Origin: Paraburkholderia ribeironis
Lineage (GTDB): Bacteria; Pseudomonadota; Gammaproteobacteria; Burkholderiales; Burkholderiaceae
Direction: 5' to 3'
Assembly: GCF_900019265.1 (NCBI RefSeq)
Contig: NZ_CYGX02000007.1
Location: forward strand, 1 to 64,000
DNA: 64,000 nt
The notes beneath the pieces are model-generated. The model was not told the DNA's origin, ran no database searches, and saw only the letters and a list, made by a program, of their open reading frames with translations. The stretch's first letter is position 1; every line of letters starts with the position of its first letter. Shown here in pieces: positions 54,974 through 64,000 of the stretch. Position numbers and translations under genes: made by a program.

Positions 54974-56233
54974 CTAGTCGTAGCCGCCGACCGTCAACAG
55001 CTTCATCGCCACCCGATAGCTCGTATATGCAAGCCAGCTGAGCACCCGCTCGCCCGCCGGACGCGATTCGTAGTGCGCCTCGTCGATACCGCGGGCCTCC
55101 TCGAATGCGTCGAGGATCGCCTCGCGCAACGCGTCGATCGACGGATCGTTCACCAGCACCACGTTGGCTTCGTTGTTGAGCATCAGGCTCAGCGCATCCA
55201 GATTCGACGAGCCCACGGTCCCCCAGCTCGAATCCACCACGGCGACCTTGCCATGCAGCAGCGTCTTCTCGTACTCGGCGATCTGCACGCCGGCCCGCAG
55301 CAACGCGTGATACAGGAACGGCACCGCGTAATCGAGCGCCTTGAACTCCTTGCGCCCGATGATCAGTTTCACCGCGACGCCGCGCCGCGCCGCGAACACC
55401 AGCGCGCGCCGCAGTTTGCGCCCCGGCATGAAGTACGGATTGGCGAGCAGTATTTCGTGACGCGCCTGGCCGATCGCGGCCAGATACGCCTTTTCGATCG
55501 CGCGACGATTGATCAGATTGTCGCGTGCGACGAATGCCACGCACGGCTGACCACCCGCCCACAATTCCTCGTTGCGGCGACTCCTGCGCCGTCGCAAACT
55601 GCCGAGCGATGCATTGGTCTGCTGTCCCAGGTCTGGCTGCAACGAATCGAGTGGCCGATGCCCGAGTCGAATCCGGCGCCACTGCACCTCGAACGCCTGG
55701 CGGACGTCGGCGACCACCGGCCCATGCAATTGAACCGCGAAATCCCAACGCCGGAACGGCAGCATCGCACCGTTGTTCTCGTAGTCGTCGACGATATTGA
55801 TCCCGCCGCAGTACGCATACTGGTCGTCGATAACCGCCAGCTTGCGGTGCGTGCGCGAAAAGCCGAAGCGGCCAAACAGATGAGGGTTGTAGATGCGATG
55901 ATCGATGCCGGCGGCGGCCCACTCGACGAACATCGGCAGACGCGCGGTGCCAATGCCGTCGGTGATCACGCGCACCCTCACGCCGCGCGAGGCGGCGCGC
56001 AGCATCGCCGCGCTGACCGCCTGGCCGGCGTCGTCGTCGCAGAAGATATAGGTTTCGAGAACCACGTCGCGCTGTGCGGCATCGATACGCTCGATCAGCG
56101 CAGCAAAGAACTCATCGCCCGAGCGCAGCAGTCGGACATCGTTGTCGCTCGTGAAGCGGTAACGCTGCCAATAGCGTCGGCCGAGCAGCGTGTGCCGCAG
56201 TCGGGCGAAACGGCTCGCGCCGCCTGCGCTCAC
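54974..56233 (-). CDS. clsB: Cardiolipin synthase B-like phospholipase D
   Basis: A 419-residue PLD-superfamily enzyme that makes cardiolipin in the inner membrane. Both HKD motifs are intact: His129-Lys131-Asp136 in HRKLAVID and His326-Lys328-Asp333 in HGKVAVVD. There are no N-terminal membrane helices, which fits ClsB rather than ClsA. Its ATG overlaps the stop of the upstream nudB gene by 4 bp, so the two are translationally coupled. Confidence 0.92.
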   Translation of the reverse strand: MSAGGASRFARLRHTLLGRRYWQRYRFTSDNDVRLLRSGDEFFAALIERIDAAQRDVVLETYIFCDDDAGQAVSAAMLRAASRGVRVRVITDGIGTARLPMFVEWAAAGIDHRIYNPHLFGRFGFSRTHRKLAVIDDQYAYCGGINIVDDYENNGAMLPFRRWDFAVQLHGPVVADVRQAFEVQWRRIRLGHRPLDSLQPDLGQQTNASLGSLRRRRSRRNEELWAGGQPCVAFVARDNLINRRAIEKAYLAAIGQARHEILLANPYFMPGRKLRRALVFAARRGVAVKLIIGRKEFKALDYAVPFLYHALLRAGVQIAEYEKTLLHGKVAVVDSSWGTVGSSNLDALSLMLNNEANVVLVNDPSIDALREAILDAFEEARGIDEAHYESRPAGERVLSWLAYTSYRVAMKLLTVGGYD

Positions 56234-56733
56234 CGGCTACGCTCCCCGGGTGGCACATCGGCCTGGCGCCCGCCGAGCCGCCGGGGCAACTGCAGGATCG
56301 CATCGGCATTCGACGATGAAAAACAGCGCGACGCCGCCTCTTCATAAGGCAGCCACAGGAACGCGGTGTGCTCGCGCGGCGCCAGCGTCACCTCGAGCTG
56401 CTCGGGCACCTGCAAGCTGAACCAGTGCTCCGTGTTGTGGATCACGCCTTCGGCATAGCGATAGCGGAACTCCGGGTAGATCTCGTATTCGATCGAATAC
56501 TCCCAGTCGAACAACGCGCTCTGCGGCACCTGCGCTCCACCCACCACGATGCCGGTCTCCTCGCCGACTTCGCGCGTGGCCGTTTCGACGAGCGGTTCAT
56601 CGAGCCGATCCTTGGAACCCGTCACCGATTGCCAGAACCCGGCATGATCGGCGCGCTCGATCAGCAGCACGTCGAGCGCAGGTGTATGAATGATGACAAG
56701 CACGGATTGCGGAATCTTCGGCGGTTTCGGCAT
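56230..56733 (-). CDS. nudB: Dihydroneopterin triphosphate diphosphatase
   Basis: A 167-residue Nudix hydrolase of folate synthesis. The Nudix box starts at TGSKDRLDEPL and contains TREVGEETG; it has one more residue than the strict consensus between the first Gly and Glu. WEYSIEYEIYPEFRYRYAEG and NTEHWFSLQVP are typical of NudB. The ATG at 56733 gives MPKPPKIPQSVLV; the longer frame adds an unsupported leader. It overlaps clsB by 4 bp and lies downstream of aspS, as in many betaproteobacteria. Confidence 0.9.
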   Translation of the reverse strand: MPKPPKIPQSVLVIIHTPALDVLLIERADHAGFWQSVTGSKDRLDEPLVETATREVGEETGIVVGGAQVPQSALFDWEYSIEYEIYPEFRYRYAEGVIHNTEHWFSLQVPEQLEVTLAPREHTAFLWLPYEEAASRCFSSSNADAILQLPRRLGGRQADVPPGERSR

Positions 56734-56815
56734 GGCGTAAAAACGGGGCGCAACGTTGGCGCGGTACATGTCGGATGACGGTCGAAAGCAGTTGGTTCGA
56801 CTGTAACGCAAAAAA

Positions 56816-56852
56816 CGAAAAAGGCGCCGGGAGTTTCCTCCCGCGCTTTTTT
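56816..56852 (-). terminator. Terminator after aspS
   Basis: GCGCCGGGAG pairs with CTCCCGCGC, with one bulged base, around TTTC. Five or more A/T residues flank it on each side. On the minus strand it follows the aspS stop at 56911 and ends in TTTTT. It would limit, but need not abolish, read-through into nudB-clsB. Confidence 0.65.
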
Positions 56853-56910
56853 CGCTTCGCTCTTTGTCCGCTCGCGCTGCCGTTTTCAGACAGCGGGGAC
56901 TGGCTTGAGC

Positions 56911-58710
56911 TTAAGCCTTCGGATCCGCCGTACGCAGACGGATGTGCAACTCGCGCAACTGGCGCTCGTCCACTTCGCTCGGCGCCTGCGTGAGCAGACA
57001 CTGCGCGCGTTGCGTCTTCGGAAACGCGATCACGTCGCGGATCGAATCGGCACCGGCCATCATCGTGATGATGCGGTCCAGGCCGAACGCGATACCACCG
57101 TGCGGCGGCGCGCCGTATTGCAGCGCGTCGAGCAGGAAGCCGAACTTGGCTTGCGCTTCTTCCGCGTTGATCTTCAACGCGCGGAACACCTTGCTCTGCA
57201 CTTCTTCACGGTGGATACGCACCGAACCGCCGCCGATTTCCCAACCGTTCAGCACCATGTCGTAGGCCTTCGCGAGGCAACGCGCCGGGTCCGTTTCGAG
57301 GTACTCGAGGTGCTCGTCCTTCGGGCTCGTGAACGGGTGATGCGCGGCGACGTAGCGGTTGTCTTCCTCGTCGTATTCGAACATCGGGAAGTCGACCACC
57401 CACAGCGGCTTCCAGCCGGACTCAACCAGGCCGTTGGCCTTGCCGAACTCCGAATGTCCGATCTTCAGACGCAGTGCGCCGAGGCTGTCGTTCACCACCT
57501 TCGCGCGATCCGCCGCGAAGAAAATGATGTCGCCGTCTTGCGCGCCGGTGCGCTCGATGATCGCCTTGACCGCTTCGTCGTGCAGGTTCTTGACGATCGG
57601 GCTTTGCAGACCGTCACGGCCCTTCGCGACTTCGTTGACCTTGATCCACGCGAGACCCTTCGCGCCGTAGATGCGCACGAATTCCGTGTAGCTGTCGATG
57701 TCGCCACGCGAGAGTTCGCCGCCCTTCGGCACGCGGATCGCCGCGACGCGGCCGTCCTTCGCGTTGGCCGGCGTGCTGAACACCTTGAAGTCGACGTCCT
57801 TCACCGCGTCGGTCAGATCCGTGAATTCGAGCTTCACGCGCAGGTCCGGTTTGTCCGAACCGAAGCGGCGCATCGCTTCCGCGTATTCCATGACCGGGAA
57901 TTTCTCGTCCAGCGAGACGCCGATCGTTTCCTTGAACACGTGACGGATCATCGCCTCGAACAGATCGCGGATTTCCTGTTCCGACAGGAACGAGGTTTCG
58001 CAGTCGATCTGCGTGAATTCCGGCTGACGATCGGCGCGCAGGTCTTCGTCGCGGAAGCACTTGACGATCTGGTAGTAGCGGTCGAAGTTCGCCACCATCA
58101 GCAGCTGCTTGAACAGTTGCGGCGACTGCGGCAGCGCGAAGAACTGGCCCGGGTTGGTACGCGACGGCACGAGGTAGTCGCGTGCGCCTTCCGGCGTGCT
58201 CTTCGTGAGCATCGGCGTTTCGATGTCGATGAAGCCCTGCGCGTCCAGGTACTTGCGCACTTCGATCGCGACGCGGTAGCGCAGACGCAGGTTGTGCTGC
58301 ATTTGCGGACGGCGCAGGTCGAGCACGCGGTGCGTGAGACGCGTGGTTTCGGACAGGTTGTCGTCGTCGAGCTGGAACGGCGGCGTGATCGACGCGTTCA
58401 GCACGATCAGCTCGTGGCACAGCACCTCGATCTTGCCGCTCTTGAGCGCGGCGTTGGTCGTGCCTTCCGGACGGCTGCGCACCACGCCCTTGATCTGCAG
58501 GCAGAACTCGTTGCGCACGCCTTCGGCGGCCTTGAACATTTCCGCGCGGTCCGGGTCGCAGACGACCTGAACGAGCCCTTCGCGATCGCGCAGGTCGATG
58601 AAGATAACGCCGCCATGGTCGCGGCGGCGGCTCACCCAGCCACACAGCGAGACGGATTGGCCCAGCAGTTCTTCGGTCACCAGACCGCAGTATTCAGATC
58701 TCATCGACAT
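56911..58710 (-). CDS. aspS: Aspartate--tRNA ligase
   Basis: A 599-residue class IIb synthetase. The N-terminal OB-fold anticodon domain ([20 protein letters not shown]) is followed by the catalytic core with motif 2 in [20 protein letters not shown]. The bacterial GAD insertion lies at about residues 290-420, and motif 3 is [19 protein letters not shown]. The length is standard for bacterial enzymes. It is downstream of the DUF502 and FmdB genes in the same direction. Confidence 0.97.
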   Translation of the reverse strand: MSMRSEYCGLVTEELLGQSVSLCGWVSRRRDHGGVIFIDLRDREGLVQVVCDPDRAEMFKAAEGVRNEFCLQIKGVVRSRPEGTTNAALKSGKIEVLCHELIVLNASITPPFQLDDDNLSETTRLTHRVLDLRRPQMQHNLRLRYRVAIEVRKYLDAQGFIDIETPMLTKSTPEGARDYLVPSRTNPGQFFALPQSPQLFKQLLMVANFDRYYQIVKCFRDEDLRADRQPEFTQIDCETSFLSEQEIRDLFEAMIRHVFKETIGVSLDEKFPVMEYAEAMRRFGSDKPDLRVKLEFTDLTDAVKDVDFKVFSTPANAKDGRVAAIRVPKGGELSRGDIDSYTEFVRIYGAKGLAWIKVNEVAKGRDGLQSPIVKNLHDEAVKAIIERTGAQDGDIIFFAADRAKVVNDSLGALRLKIGHSEFGKANGLVESGWKPLWVVDFPMFEYDEEDNRYVAAHHPFTSPKDEHLEYLETDPARCLAKAYDMVLNGWEIGGGSVRIHREEVQSKVFRALKINAEEAQAKFGFLLDALQYGAPPHGGIAFGLDRIITMMAGADSIRDVIAFPKTQRAQCLLTQAPSEVDERQLRELHIRLRTADPKA

Positions 58711-58786
58711 GATGTTTGTCTTTCGTTTTGCATTGGTTGATCGGCGCGCCGCAGTTGGACACTGCGTGAAACATTGCGCACCGGCA

Positions 58787-59440
58787 TTACAGCGGAGGCT
58801 CGACTGTCGTGCGGCGCACCGGCGCCGGCGGCGCGGACGGCGCCACGACGCCCATCGAGACGATGTACTTGAGCGCAGCGTCGACCGTCATGTCGAGCTC
58901 GATCACTTCGCTCTTCGGCACCATCAGGAAGAAGCCGGATGTGGGGTTCGGCGTGGTCGGCACATAGACGCTGACGTAGTCTTCTTTCAGGTGGTTGACC
59001 ACGTCGCCGCCCGGAATGCCGGTGAGAAACGCGATCGTATAAGAGCCGCGGCGCGGGTATTCGATCAGGAGCGCCTTGCGAAACGCGTTGCCGCTGCTCG
59101 ACAGCAACGTGTCGGACACCTGCTTGACGCTGGTGTAGATCGGGCCGACCACGGGAATGTGAGCGACCAGCAATTCCCACCACTTCACGAGCTTCTGCCC
59201 AATGAAGTTCTGCGTCAACAGCCCGACGACAAAGATGAACGCGAGCGTCAGCACGGCGCCGAGGCCGGGCAGGCGATAGCCGATCGCGCGTTCCGGCTGC
59301 CACGAAGTGGGCAGCAGCAACAGCGTCTGGTCCATCGTGCCGATGATCAGACCGAGCACCCACAGTGTGATGGCCAAAGGCACCAGCACCAGCAGGCCAG
59401 TCAGGAACACCGATTTGAGCGTCGTTTTTTTCATCGTCAT
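58787..59440 (-). CDS. DUF502 family membrane protein
   Basis: A 217-residue protein with two N-terminal transmembrane helices ([20 protein letters not shown] and [20 protein letters not shown]). A cytoplasmic domain follows, with the family motifs [31 protein letters not shown] and [20 protein letters not shown]. Starts at 59440 ([10 protein letters not shown]) or 59434 (MKKTTLKS) are both possible. Its function is unknown. The FmdB-DUF502-aspS order is conserved in related genomes. Confidence 0.9.
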   Translation of the reverse strand: MTMKKTTLKSVFLTGLLVLVPLAITLWVLGLIIGTMDQTLLLLPTSWQPERAIGYRLPGLGAVLTLAFIFVVGLLTQNFIGQKLVKWWELLVAHIPVVGPIYTSVKQVSDTLLSSSGNAFRKALLIEYPRRGSYTIAFLTGIPGGDVVNHLKEDYVSVYVPTTPNPTSGFFLMVPKSEVIELDMTVDAALKYIVSMGVVAPSAPPAPVRRTTVEPPL

Positions 59441-59515
59441 GTGTACTGCCAGAAAGCCGCGCAGACCGAAACCCACCGCGCGGCGTGTGCGCCGCCCCTG
59501 AAGGCGGCAATCCCA

Positions 59516-59917
59516 CTAGGCGCCGCCGGAAGCGCTCGAGCTCGCCGAAGCGGCCGGTGCGGCGGCAGGCGCGGCCGGCGCGGCGGCTGCGCTCGACGAC
59601 CCAGCCGCGGCGGCGCCGCTGGCCGAGGCCGTGTCGGATTGCGCGGCGCCGTTGCCGGCGGTAGCCGCGTTTCCGTTCGCGCCGTCCGATGCACCATTCG
59701 CGTCAGACTTGGCCGGCGCGCTTGCGCCGCCGTTGCCGCCGCGGAAATCGGTCACGTACCAGCCGGAACCCTTCAACTGGAAACCGGCCGCAGTGACCTG
59801 TTTGCGAAAGGCGTCTTTCCCGCACTCGGGACACTGCGTCAGCTGGGGGTCGCTCATCTTCTGAAGCACGTCCTTCCCGAAGCCGCACGACTCGCAACGA
59901 TAAGCGTAGATCGGCAT
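59516..59917 (-). CDS. FmdB-family zinc-ribbon protein
   Basis: A 133-residue protein. The first 60 residues are an FmdB-type zinc ribbon, with Cys8/Cys11 in CESCG and Cys29/Cys32 in CPECG, followed by GSGWYVTDFRGG. The rest is a low-complexity Ala/Ser/Gly tail that looks unstructured. The family is suspected to regulate transcription of metabolic genes, but the role is not established. It heads the set with DUF502 and aspS. Confidence 0.9.
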   Translation of the reverse strand: MPIYAYRCESCGFGKDVLQKMSDPQLTQCPECGKDAFRKQVTAAGFQLKGSGWYVTDFRGGNGGASAPAKSDANGASDGANGNAATAGNGAAQSDTASASGAAAAGSSSAAAAPAAPAAAPAASASSSASGGA

Positions 59918-60099
59918 GAACTTTTTCCTACTGAAATCTTGTAAACGCTTGCAAAGCCTTGAATTATAGCCGCAAACGATATCCGCCCCGCGGTTTTCCG
60001 GAACCGATGCTCGACGCGACCGCCGTTGCGATAAATTGGGGCGGCTGCGCTCGAATCAAGTGCGGCTCGCGCTGCGCCGGCCTGGCGCGGCGAGTGCCC

Positions 60100-60723
60100 T
60101 CAGGCGCGGCGGCGCCAGGTCAGCCAGCGCTCACGTCCGGCAAAGACAGGAATCGAGTCGGTCACGGCTTCGTCTTCGATCAACTCGAAGTACGGCGTGA
60201 GCAGTGCCTCGAGTTCGTCGCGCTCGATCCCGAACGGCGGCCCTTTGGGCGTCGCGCCGACGAAATAGAAACCCGCGAGCAACGCGCCGCCGGGCAACAG
60301 CTCGGCTGTCCGGCGAGCGTAGTCCGTCCGGCGTGCGACCGGCAACGCGCAAAAAAACGCCCGCTCATAAATCCATCCGGGCGTGAACGGCGGCTCGTAG
60401 GTGAAGAAATCCGCTTGCTCCACCAGTTGCGCATGTTGCGCGCCCAGTTGTTGCCGCGCGACCGCGACGGCGGCCGGCGAAAAGTCGATCGCGCGCACGG
60501 GATTGCCTTGGCCCGCGAGCCAGCCCGCTTCGTATGCGCTGCCGCAGCCTGGAATCAGCACGGCGGCGGGGCGATGGCGCGCGGCGAACGCACGGAACGC
60601 GCCCGGCACGCCTGCCTGGTCCCAAGGCGTGAAACCGCTTGCGAAGCGCTCGTCCCAGAACTCCGGTGAATTGGGATCGCGGTTCGCGAAGTCGGGTGCG
60701 GGGGGTTGGGTAGGATCGCTCAT
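60100..60723 (-). CDS. TPMT-family SAM-dependent methyltransferase
   Basis: A 207-residue class I methyltransferase resembling thiopurine S-methyltransferase. PEFWDERFASGFTPWDQAGV is the family opening, LIPGCGSAYEAGWLA is SAM motif I, IDFSPAAVAVAR is motif II, and ERAFFCALP lies in the post-I region. The ATG at 60723 gives MSDPTQPPAPDFANRDP; upstream open sequence is not similar. The substrate may be a thiol, selenium or tellurium compound, by family only. It is oriented toward fmdB. Confidence 0.85.
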   Translation of the reverse strand: MSDPTQPPAPDFANRDPNSPEFWDERFASGFTPWDQAGVPGAFRAFAARHRPAAVLIPGCGSAYEAGWLAGQGNPVRAIDFSPAAVAVARQQLGAQHAQLVEQADFFTYEPPFTPGWIYERAFFCALPVARRTDYARRTAELLPGGALLAGFYFVGATPKGPPFGIERDELEALLTPYFELIEDEAVTDSIPVFAGRERWLTWRRRA

Positions 60724-60758
60724 CGGATGCCTCGCAGGGTCGCTATCAACCGTCGTAA

Positions 60759-62336
60759 TCAGCCACCATAGGCCAGCGCCAGGAACGCACGCGCCAGCAT
60801 CGCACCGACACCGACCGCCACACCAAACAGCAGCAGGCCTTGCAGCAACCGGTTGGTGCGCTTCTGTTCGAGCAGAATCTGTTCGATCACGTCGTCGTTC
60901 GCGCCGCCCGCAGGGTGGTGACGCTCGGCCAGCACATGATGGATCAGACGCGGCAACTGCGGCAGCGTCTTGCTCCACTGCGGCGCTTCGATCTTTAGGC
61001 GCTCGTACCAGCCGCGCAGGCCAATCTGCTCGTTCATCCAGCGTTCGAGATAGGGCTTCGCGGTCTTCCACAGATCCAGTTCAGGATCGAGCGAGCGGCC
61101 AAGCCCTTCGACGTTCAGCATGGTTTTTTGCAGCAGCACCAGTTGCGGCTGGATTTCGACATTGAAGCGGCGCGATGTCGAGAACAGGCGCATCAGCACC
61201 TGGCCGAGCGAAATATCTTTCAGCGCGCGGTCGAAATACGGCTCGCAGACCGCGCGAATCGCGCTTTCGAGTTCTTCGACGCGGGTGCTCGGCGGCACCC
61301 AGCCCGACTCGAGGTGCAGCGTGGCGACGCGATGGTAGTCACGCTTGAAGAACGCGAGGAAGTTCTGCGCGAGATAGTTCTTATCGAAATCTGACAACGC
61401 GCCGATGATGCCGAAGTCGAGCGCGATATAGCGGCCGAAATGCGCCGGATCGAGGCTCACCTGAATGTTGCCCGGGTGCATGTCGGCGTGGAAGAAGCCG
61501 TCGCGGAACACCTGGGTGAAGAAGATCTCGACGCCTTCGCGCGCCAGCTTCGGAATATCGACGCCCGCCGCGCGCAGCGTCTCGACCTGGCTGATCGGCA
61601 CGCCGACCATGCGCTCCATCACCAGCACCGTGGGGGTACAGAACTCCCAGTACATCTCCGGCACCAGCAGCAGATCGAGCCCGACGAAGTTGCGCCGCAA
61701 CTGGCTCCCATTGGCCGCCTCGCGCATCAGATCGAGTTCGTCGTGCAGATATTTGTCGAATTCGGCGACCACCTCGCGTGGCTTCAGACGCTTGCCGTCG
61801 GCCCACAGGCGCTCGGCCCACACCGCGATGTCGCGCAGCAACGCGAGGTCCGAGTCGATCACCGGCAGCATGTTCGGACGCAGCACCTTCACCGCGACGT
61901 CCTTGCCCGCGTGCTGGCCGGCCCTCACCTTCGCGAAGTGCACCTGGGCAATCGACGCACTCGCCACCGGCACTCGCTCGAAGTCGTCGAACAGTACGTC
62001 GACCGGTGCGCCGAGCGACTTCTCGACCAGCCCGATGGCGATCGCCGAATCGAACGGCGGCACCTGGTCCTGGAGCTTCGCCAGCTCGTTGGCGATGTCC
62101 ACCGGCAGCAGATCGCGCCGGGTGGACAGCACCTGGCCGAACTTGACGAAGATCGGCCCGAGGCTTTCGAGCGCGAGCCGCAAACGCACGCCCGGTGGCG
62201 CGTCGAAGTTGCGGCCGATGGTGGTGATCCGCAGCAGCAGACGCACGCGCCGGTCGTTGATGCGGCCCAGCATCATTTCATCGAGGCCGAAGCGGATGAC
62301 CGTAAAGAAAATCTTGAGGAAACGCAGAAAACGCAT
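60759..62336 (-). CDS. ubiB: Ubiquinone biosynthesis kinase-like protein UbiB
   Basis: A 525-residue ABC1/ADCK atypical kinase-like ATPase needed for ubiquinone synthesis. The diagnostic KxGQ motif appears in [18 protein letters not shown]. The Ala-rich loop [36 protein letters not shown] (catalytic and metal ligands) and LDFGIIGAL are intact. Two C-terminal transmembrane helices are expected ([20 protein letters not shown] onward). It lies 15 bp after ubiJ. Confidence 0.95.
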   Translation of the reverse strand: MRFLRFLKIFFTVIRFGLDEMMLGRINDRRVRLLLRITTIGRNFDAPPGVRLRLALESLGPIFVKFGQVLSTRRDLLPVDIANELAKLQDQVPPFDSAIAIGLVEKSLGAPVDVLFDDFERVPVASASIAQVHFAKVRAGQHAGKDVAVKVLRPNMLPVIDSDLALLRDIAVWAERLWADGKRLKPREVVAEFDKYLHDELDLMREAANGSQLRRNFVGLDLLLVPEMYWEFCTPTVLVMERMVGVPISQVETLRAAGVDIPKLAREGVEIFFTQVFRDGFFHADMHPGNIQVSLDPAHFGRYIALDFGIIGALSDFDKNYLAQNFLAFFKRDYHRVATLHLESGWVPPSTRVEELESAIRAVCEPYFDRALKDISLGQVLMRLFSTSRRFNVEIQPQLVLLQKTMLNVEGLGRSLDPELDLWKTAKPYLERWMNEQIGLRGWYERLKIEAPQWSKTLPQLPRLIHHVLAERHHPAGGANDDVIEQILLEQKRTNRLLQGLLLFGVAVGVGAMLARAFLALAYGG

Positions 62337-62351
62337 GGTGGTGCCCGGTGA

Positions 62352-62996
62352 CTAGCGCGTGCCGCGCGACATGGCGGCGCCGCCCGGCGCATGGGCGCCG
62401 CGGGCTTCGACCTTCTGTTCAAGACGCTCGATGCGTTTGTCGACGCGCGCCAATGCATCGCGCGTGCGGGCCAGTTCGACGTTGAAGTCTTCGAGCGCGG
62501 CGCGTCGCACCAGCTGCGGATTTTCGTCGAGCAGATATTCGGCGGCCGTGTCCAGCAAATTGCGGCCGGCGCGTTGCACGTGTTCGCCGACCGTACGCAC
62601 GACCGACGCGACCCGCCAGGCCGGACCGTCGCCGATCAGCCTGGCCAGATCTTCTTCCGGCTCCCAGCGAAGATGCTCGGCGAGCTTCGCGATCACGGTG
62701 GCGAACTCGGCGTCGCCTTCGATCTTCACATGCTTCATCACCGCCGCCTGGCCGCCTTGCACGAAGGCCGACAGCGCGTCCGACGGCACCGCGATGGTCA
62801 CATCGAACTGGTGCGCCGCGGCTTCTCCGACCGCGCCAAGGTAACCGTCCGGTTGCACCATCAGGGTCAGCACGACCGGTGAACATGACAGCCTGGCAGT
62901 CTTGCCTGCGTAGGGGGCGAGACGCTCACGAGCCCACGATTCGCGGGCGAGCAGATGATTGACAGCAGCGGCGAAGGGCTTGGCGGCGAGGGTCAT
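62352..62996 (-). CDS. ubiJ: Ubiquinone biosynthesis accessory factor UbiJ
   Basis: A 214-residue protein with an N-terminal SCP2 lipid-binding domain (about residues 5-110, GKTARLSCSPVVLTLMVQPD, VKIEGDAEFATVIAKLAEHL). A C-terminal helical, coiled-coil-like region follows (LARVDKRIERLEQKVEA). UbiJ holds ubiquinone intermediates in the soluble Ubi complex. The ATG at 62996 gives MTLAAKPFAAAVNHLL; a TTG four codons upstream is possible. It sits directly upstream of ubiB, which supports the identity. Confidence 0.9.
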   Translation of the reverse strand: MTLAAKPFAAAVNHLLARESWARERLAPYAGKTARLSCSPVVLTLMVQPDGYLGAVGEAAAHQFDVTIAVPSDALSAFVQGGQAAVMKHVKIEGDAEFATVIAKLAEHLRWEPEEDLARLIGDGPAWRVASVVRTVGEHVQRAGRNLLDTAAEYLLDENPQLVRRAALEDFNVELARTRDALARVDKRIERLEQKVEARGAHAPGGAAMSRGTR

Positions 62997-63008
62997 CGAA
63001 AGTGGCAA

Positions 63009-63042
63009 GAAAAAACCCGCGCGAACGAGGTGCTCGCGCGGG
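63009..63042 (-). terminator. Terminator of the Tim44-like gene
   Basis: CCCGCGCGA (63016-63024) pairs with TCGCGCGGG (63034-63042), and the minus strand continues into TTTTTT. It lies between the end of the Tim44-like gene and the ubiJ start, so ubiJ-ubiB must have their own promoter or rely on read-through. Confidence 0.75.
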
Positions 63043-63150
63043 CTCCTATTGTAACGTCCGTTCGCTTTGCGGCCCGCTATGCCGAACGGCCAACGTTTTG
63101 CGCAAAATCAGGACGGGCCGCGCTGGCTCGGCTTGCGTCCCGCCGGTCGC

Positions 63151-64000
63151 TCAGTGCTGTGCCACCTGCTGGATGCCGGCGAGCAGCCAGCCTTCGCCCG
63201 GGCGGTTCGCCTTCGACAGGTTCCAGACTTCGACGAACGGCTCGGCCGCCGCGCCCGGTGCTTCGCGAATCAGGCCGGAGAAGCGCACGCTGGCGAAGTA
63301 CTCGTTGGCGCGCTCTTCGACGCCCAGCAGTTCGGCGTTCAGTTGCACCACGTCCGTCTGGTTCGGTTCCGTGCCGCGTGAAGCGAGGTCGACGCGCACT
63401 TCGGCGAACATTTCCGGCGTGGTGAATTCGCGGATGTCTTCCACGTTGCCGACATCCCAGGCGGCTTGCAGGCGCACGAAGTACACCTTGGCGTTACGCA
63501 GGAAGGCATCCGAATCGAAGCCGGCCGGCACCGCGGGCGCCGCGTTGATGGACGGCGTGGTCAGCGGGTTGCCTAGCGGCTCCAGGTACTGGCCGGTGGG
63601 CGGCGCGGTGTAGCGCGGCTCCTGGGTATCCTGGGTATCCTGGGTATAGCCGGTGCGGCCCGCGTTCAGCGACGGCGAAGCGCCCGCGTACGCCGGCTGC
63701 GTGGCGTCGCGCTTGCGGCCGGTGAAGCGGCGGATCAGCCAGATGACGACCATCGCGATCAGCGCGAGCACGATCACGTTAGCCATCATGCCGGCGAACG
63801 CTTCGCCGAGGCCAAAGTGCGACAGCAGCGCGGCGATGCCGAGACCCGCCGCGAGGCCGGCGATCGGCCCGAGAAAGCGGTTGCGGTTAGGGGCGGCGGG
63901 CGTCGGCGCGGGCGCTGGCTGCGTGCGCTGCATCGCCTGATTGCTTTGCGAGGGTTGCGCCGGCGGCGCCTGGTATTGCTGCTGAACGCTATTCGACTGA
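63151..64000 (-). CDS. Tim44-like domain protein, N-terminus outside the window
   Basis: The frame is open to the right edge of the window, so the gene is partial at its 5' end; at least 283 codons are visible. A Gln/Pro/Ala-rich stretch precedes two transmembrane helices (FLGPIAGLAAGLGIAALLSH, MANVIVLALIAMVVIWLIRR). A linker and then a C-terminal Tim44/MBA1-like domain (LRNAKVYFVRLQAAWDVGNV, EDIREFTTPEMFAEVRVDLA) follow. In bacteria the domain is found in membrane proteins of unknown function. It is upstream of ubiJ-ubiB, as in other Burkholderia. Confidence 0.88.
   Translation of the reverse strand, partial: QSNSVQQQYQAPPAQPSQSNQAMQRTQPAPAPTPAAPNRNRFLGPIAGLAAGLGIAALLSHFGLGEAFAGMMANVIVLALIAMVVIWLIRRFTGRKRDATQPAYAGASPSLNAGRTGYTQDTQDTQEPRYTAPPTGQYLEPLGNPLTTPSINAAPAVPAGFDSDAFLRNAKVYFVRLQAAWDVGNVEDIREFTTPEMFAEVRVDLASRGTEPNQTDVVQLNAELLGVEERANEYFASVRFSGLIREAPGAAAEPFVEVWNLSKANRPGEGWLLAGIQQVAQH

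Noticed and set aside
54675-55922. N-terminal extension of the TPR gene across clsB
   Set aside because: It would overlap the complete clsB gene on the same strand and shows no similarity; the TPR family start fits at 54674.

Overview
The window looks like a chromosomal segment from a high-GC betaproteobacterium of the Burkholderiaceae, most likely Paraburkholderia or Burkholderia. The basis is protein-level resemblance and gene order: split pqiA plus pqiBC, ksgA-pdxA-surA-lptD next to an amgK-murU pair, glyQS-gmhB-plsC, ubiB-ubiJ-tim44, aspS-nudB-clsB and a fadE-fadN-fadA cluster. No rRNA, tRNA or CRISPR array was found. About 56 protein-coding genes are called, most of them housekeeping or core metabolic genes.

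Layout. 0.1-3.5 kb: an MFS symporter, then a cytochrome b561 / YceI / YceI operon (all minus). 3.9-7.7 kb: a pqiA-pqiA-pqiB-pqiC lipid-transport operon. 7.8-9.4 kb: the one clearly accessory region. Three fragments of a site-specific recombinase gene flank a decayed Tn3-type transposase fragment and an AT-richer FkbM methyltransferase gene. 9.5-12.3 kb: an rRNA methyltransferase, a VOC protein and a WYL regulator. 12.4-15.3 kb: the three-gene proton-translocating transhydrogenase. 15.6-19.2 kb: a Nudix hydrolase, mnmA and a membrane-anchored GltB-like protein. 19.4-24.9 kb: glyQ-glyS-gmhB-plsC-metallopeptidase. 25.1-27.9 kb: gloA, a porin and a DMT exporter.

27.9-35.7 kb: the outer-membrane biogenesis operon lptD-surA-pdxA-ksgA, transcribed away from amgK-murU (recycling of MurNAc to UDP-MurNAc). 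35.9-40.3 kb: an ABC exporter, a YciA-type thioesterase, a LysR regulator and a divergent GST. 40.4-43.6 kb: a large membrane GGDEF-EAL protein with PAS domains, one of them LOV-like. 43.9-45.3 kb: a nitrate-reductase-associated protein divergent from fdhD. 45.5-52.7 kb: a fatty-acid beta-oxidation cluster (TetR regulator, acyl-CoA dehydrogenase, HAD-ECH fusion, thiolase, enoyl-CoA hydratase) with a perfect 18-bp palindrome upstream of the regulator.

53.1-56.7 kb: a TPR/glycosyltransferase-like protein, clsB and nudB. 56.9-60.7 kb: aspS, a DUF502 protein, an FmdB zinc ribbon and a TPMT-like methyltransferase. 60.8-64 kb: ubiB, ubiJ and a Tim44-like gene that runs off the window.

Short direct tandem arrays with units of 9, 9, 14, 23 and 12 bp recur at gene ends and in intergenic gaps. 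One of them appears to have been seeded by the last codons of the neighbouring gene. I saw no convincing new defence or biosynthetic system. The best leads are the recombinase/Tn3/FkbM scar, the LOV-like domain in the c-di-GMP protein and the palindromic operator candidate of the beta-oxidation cluster.
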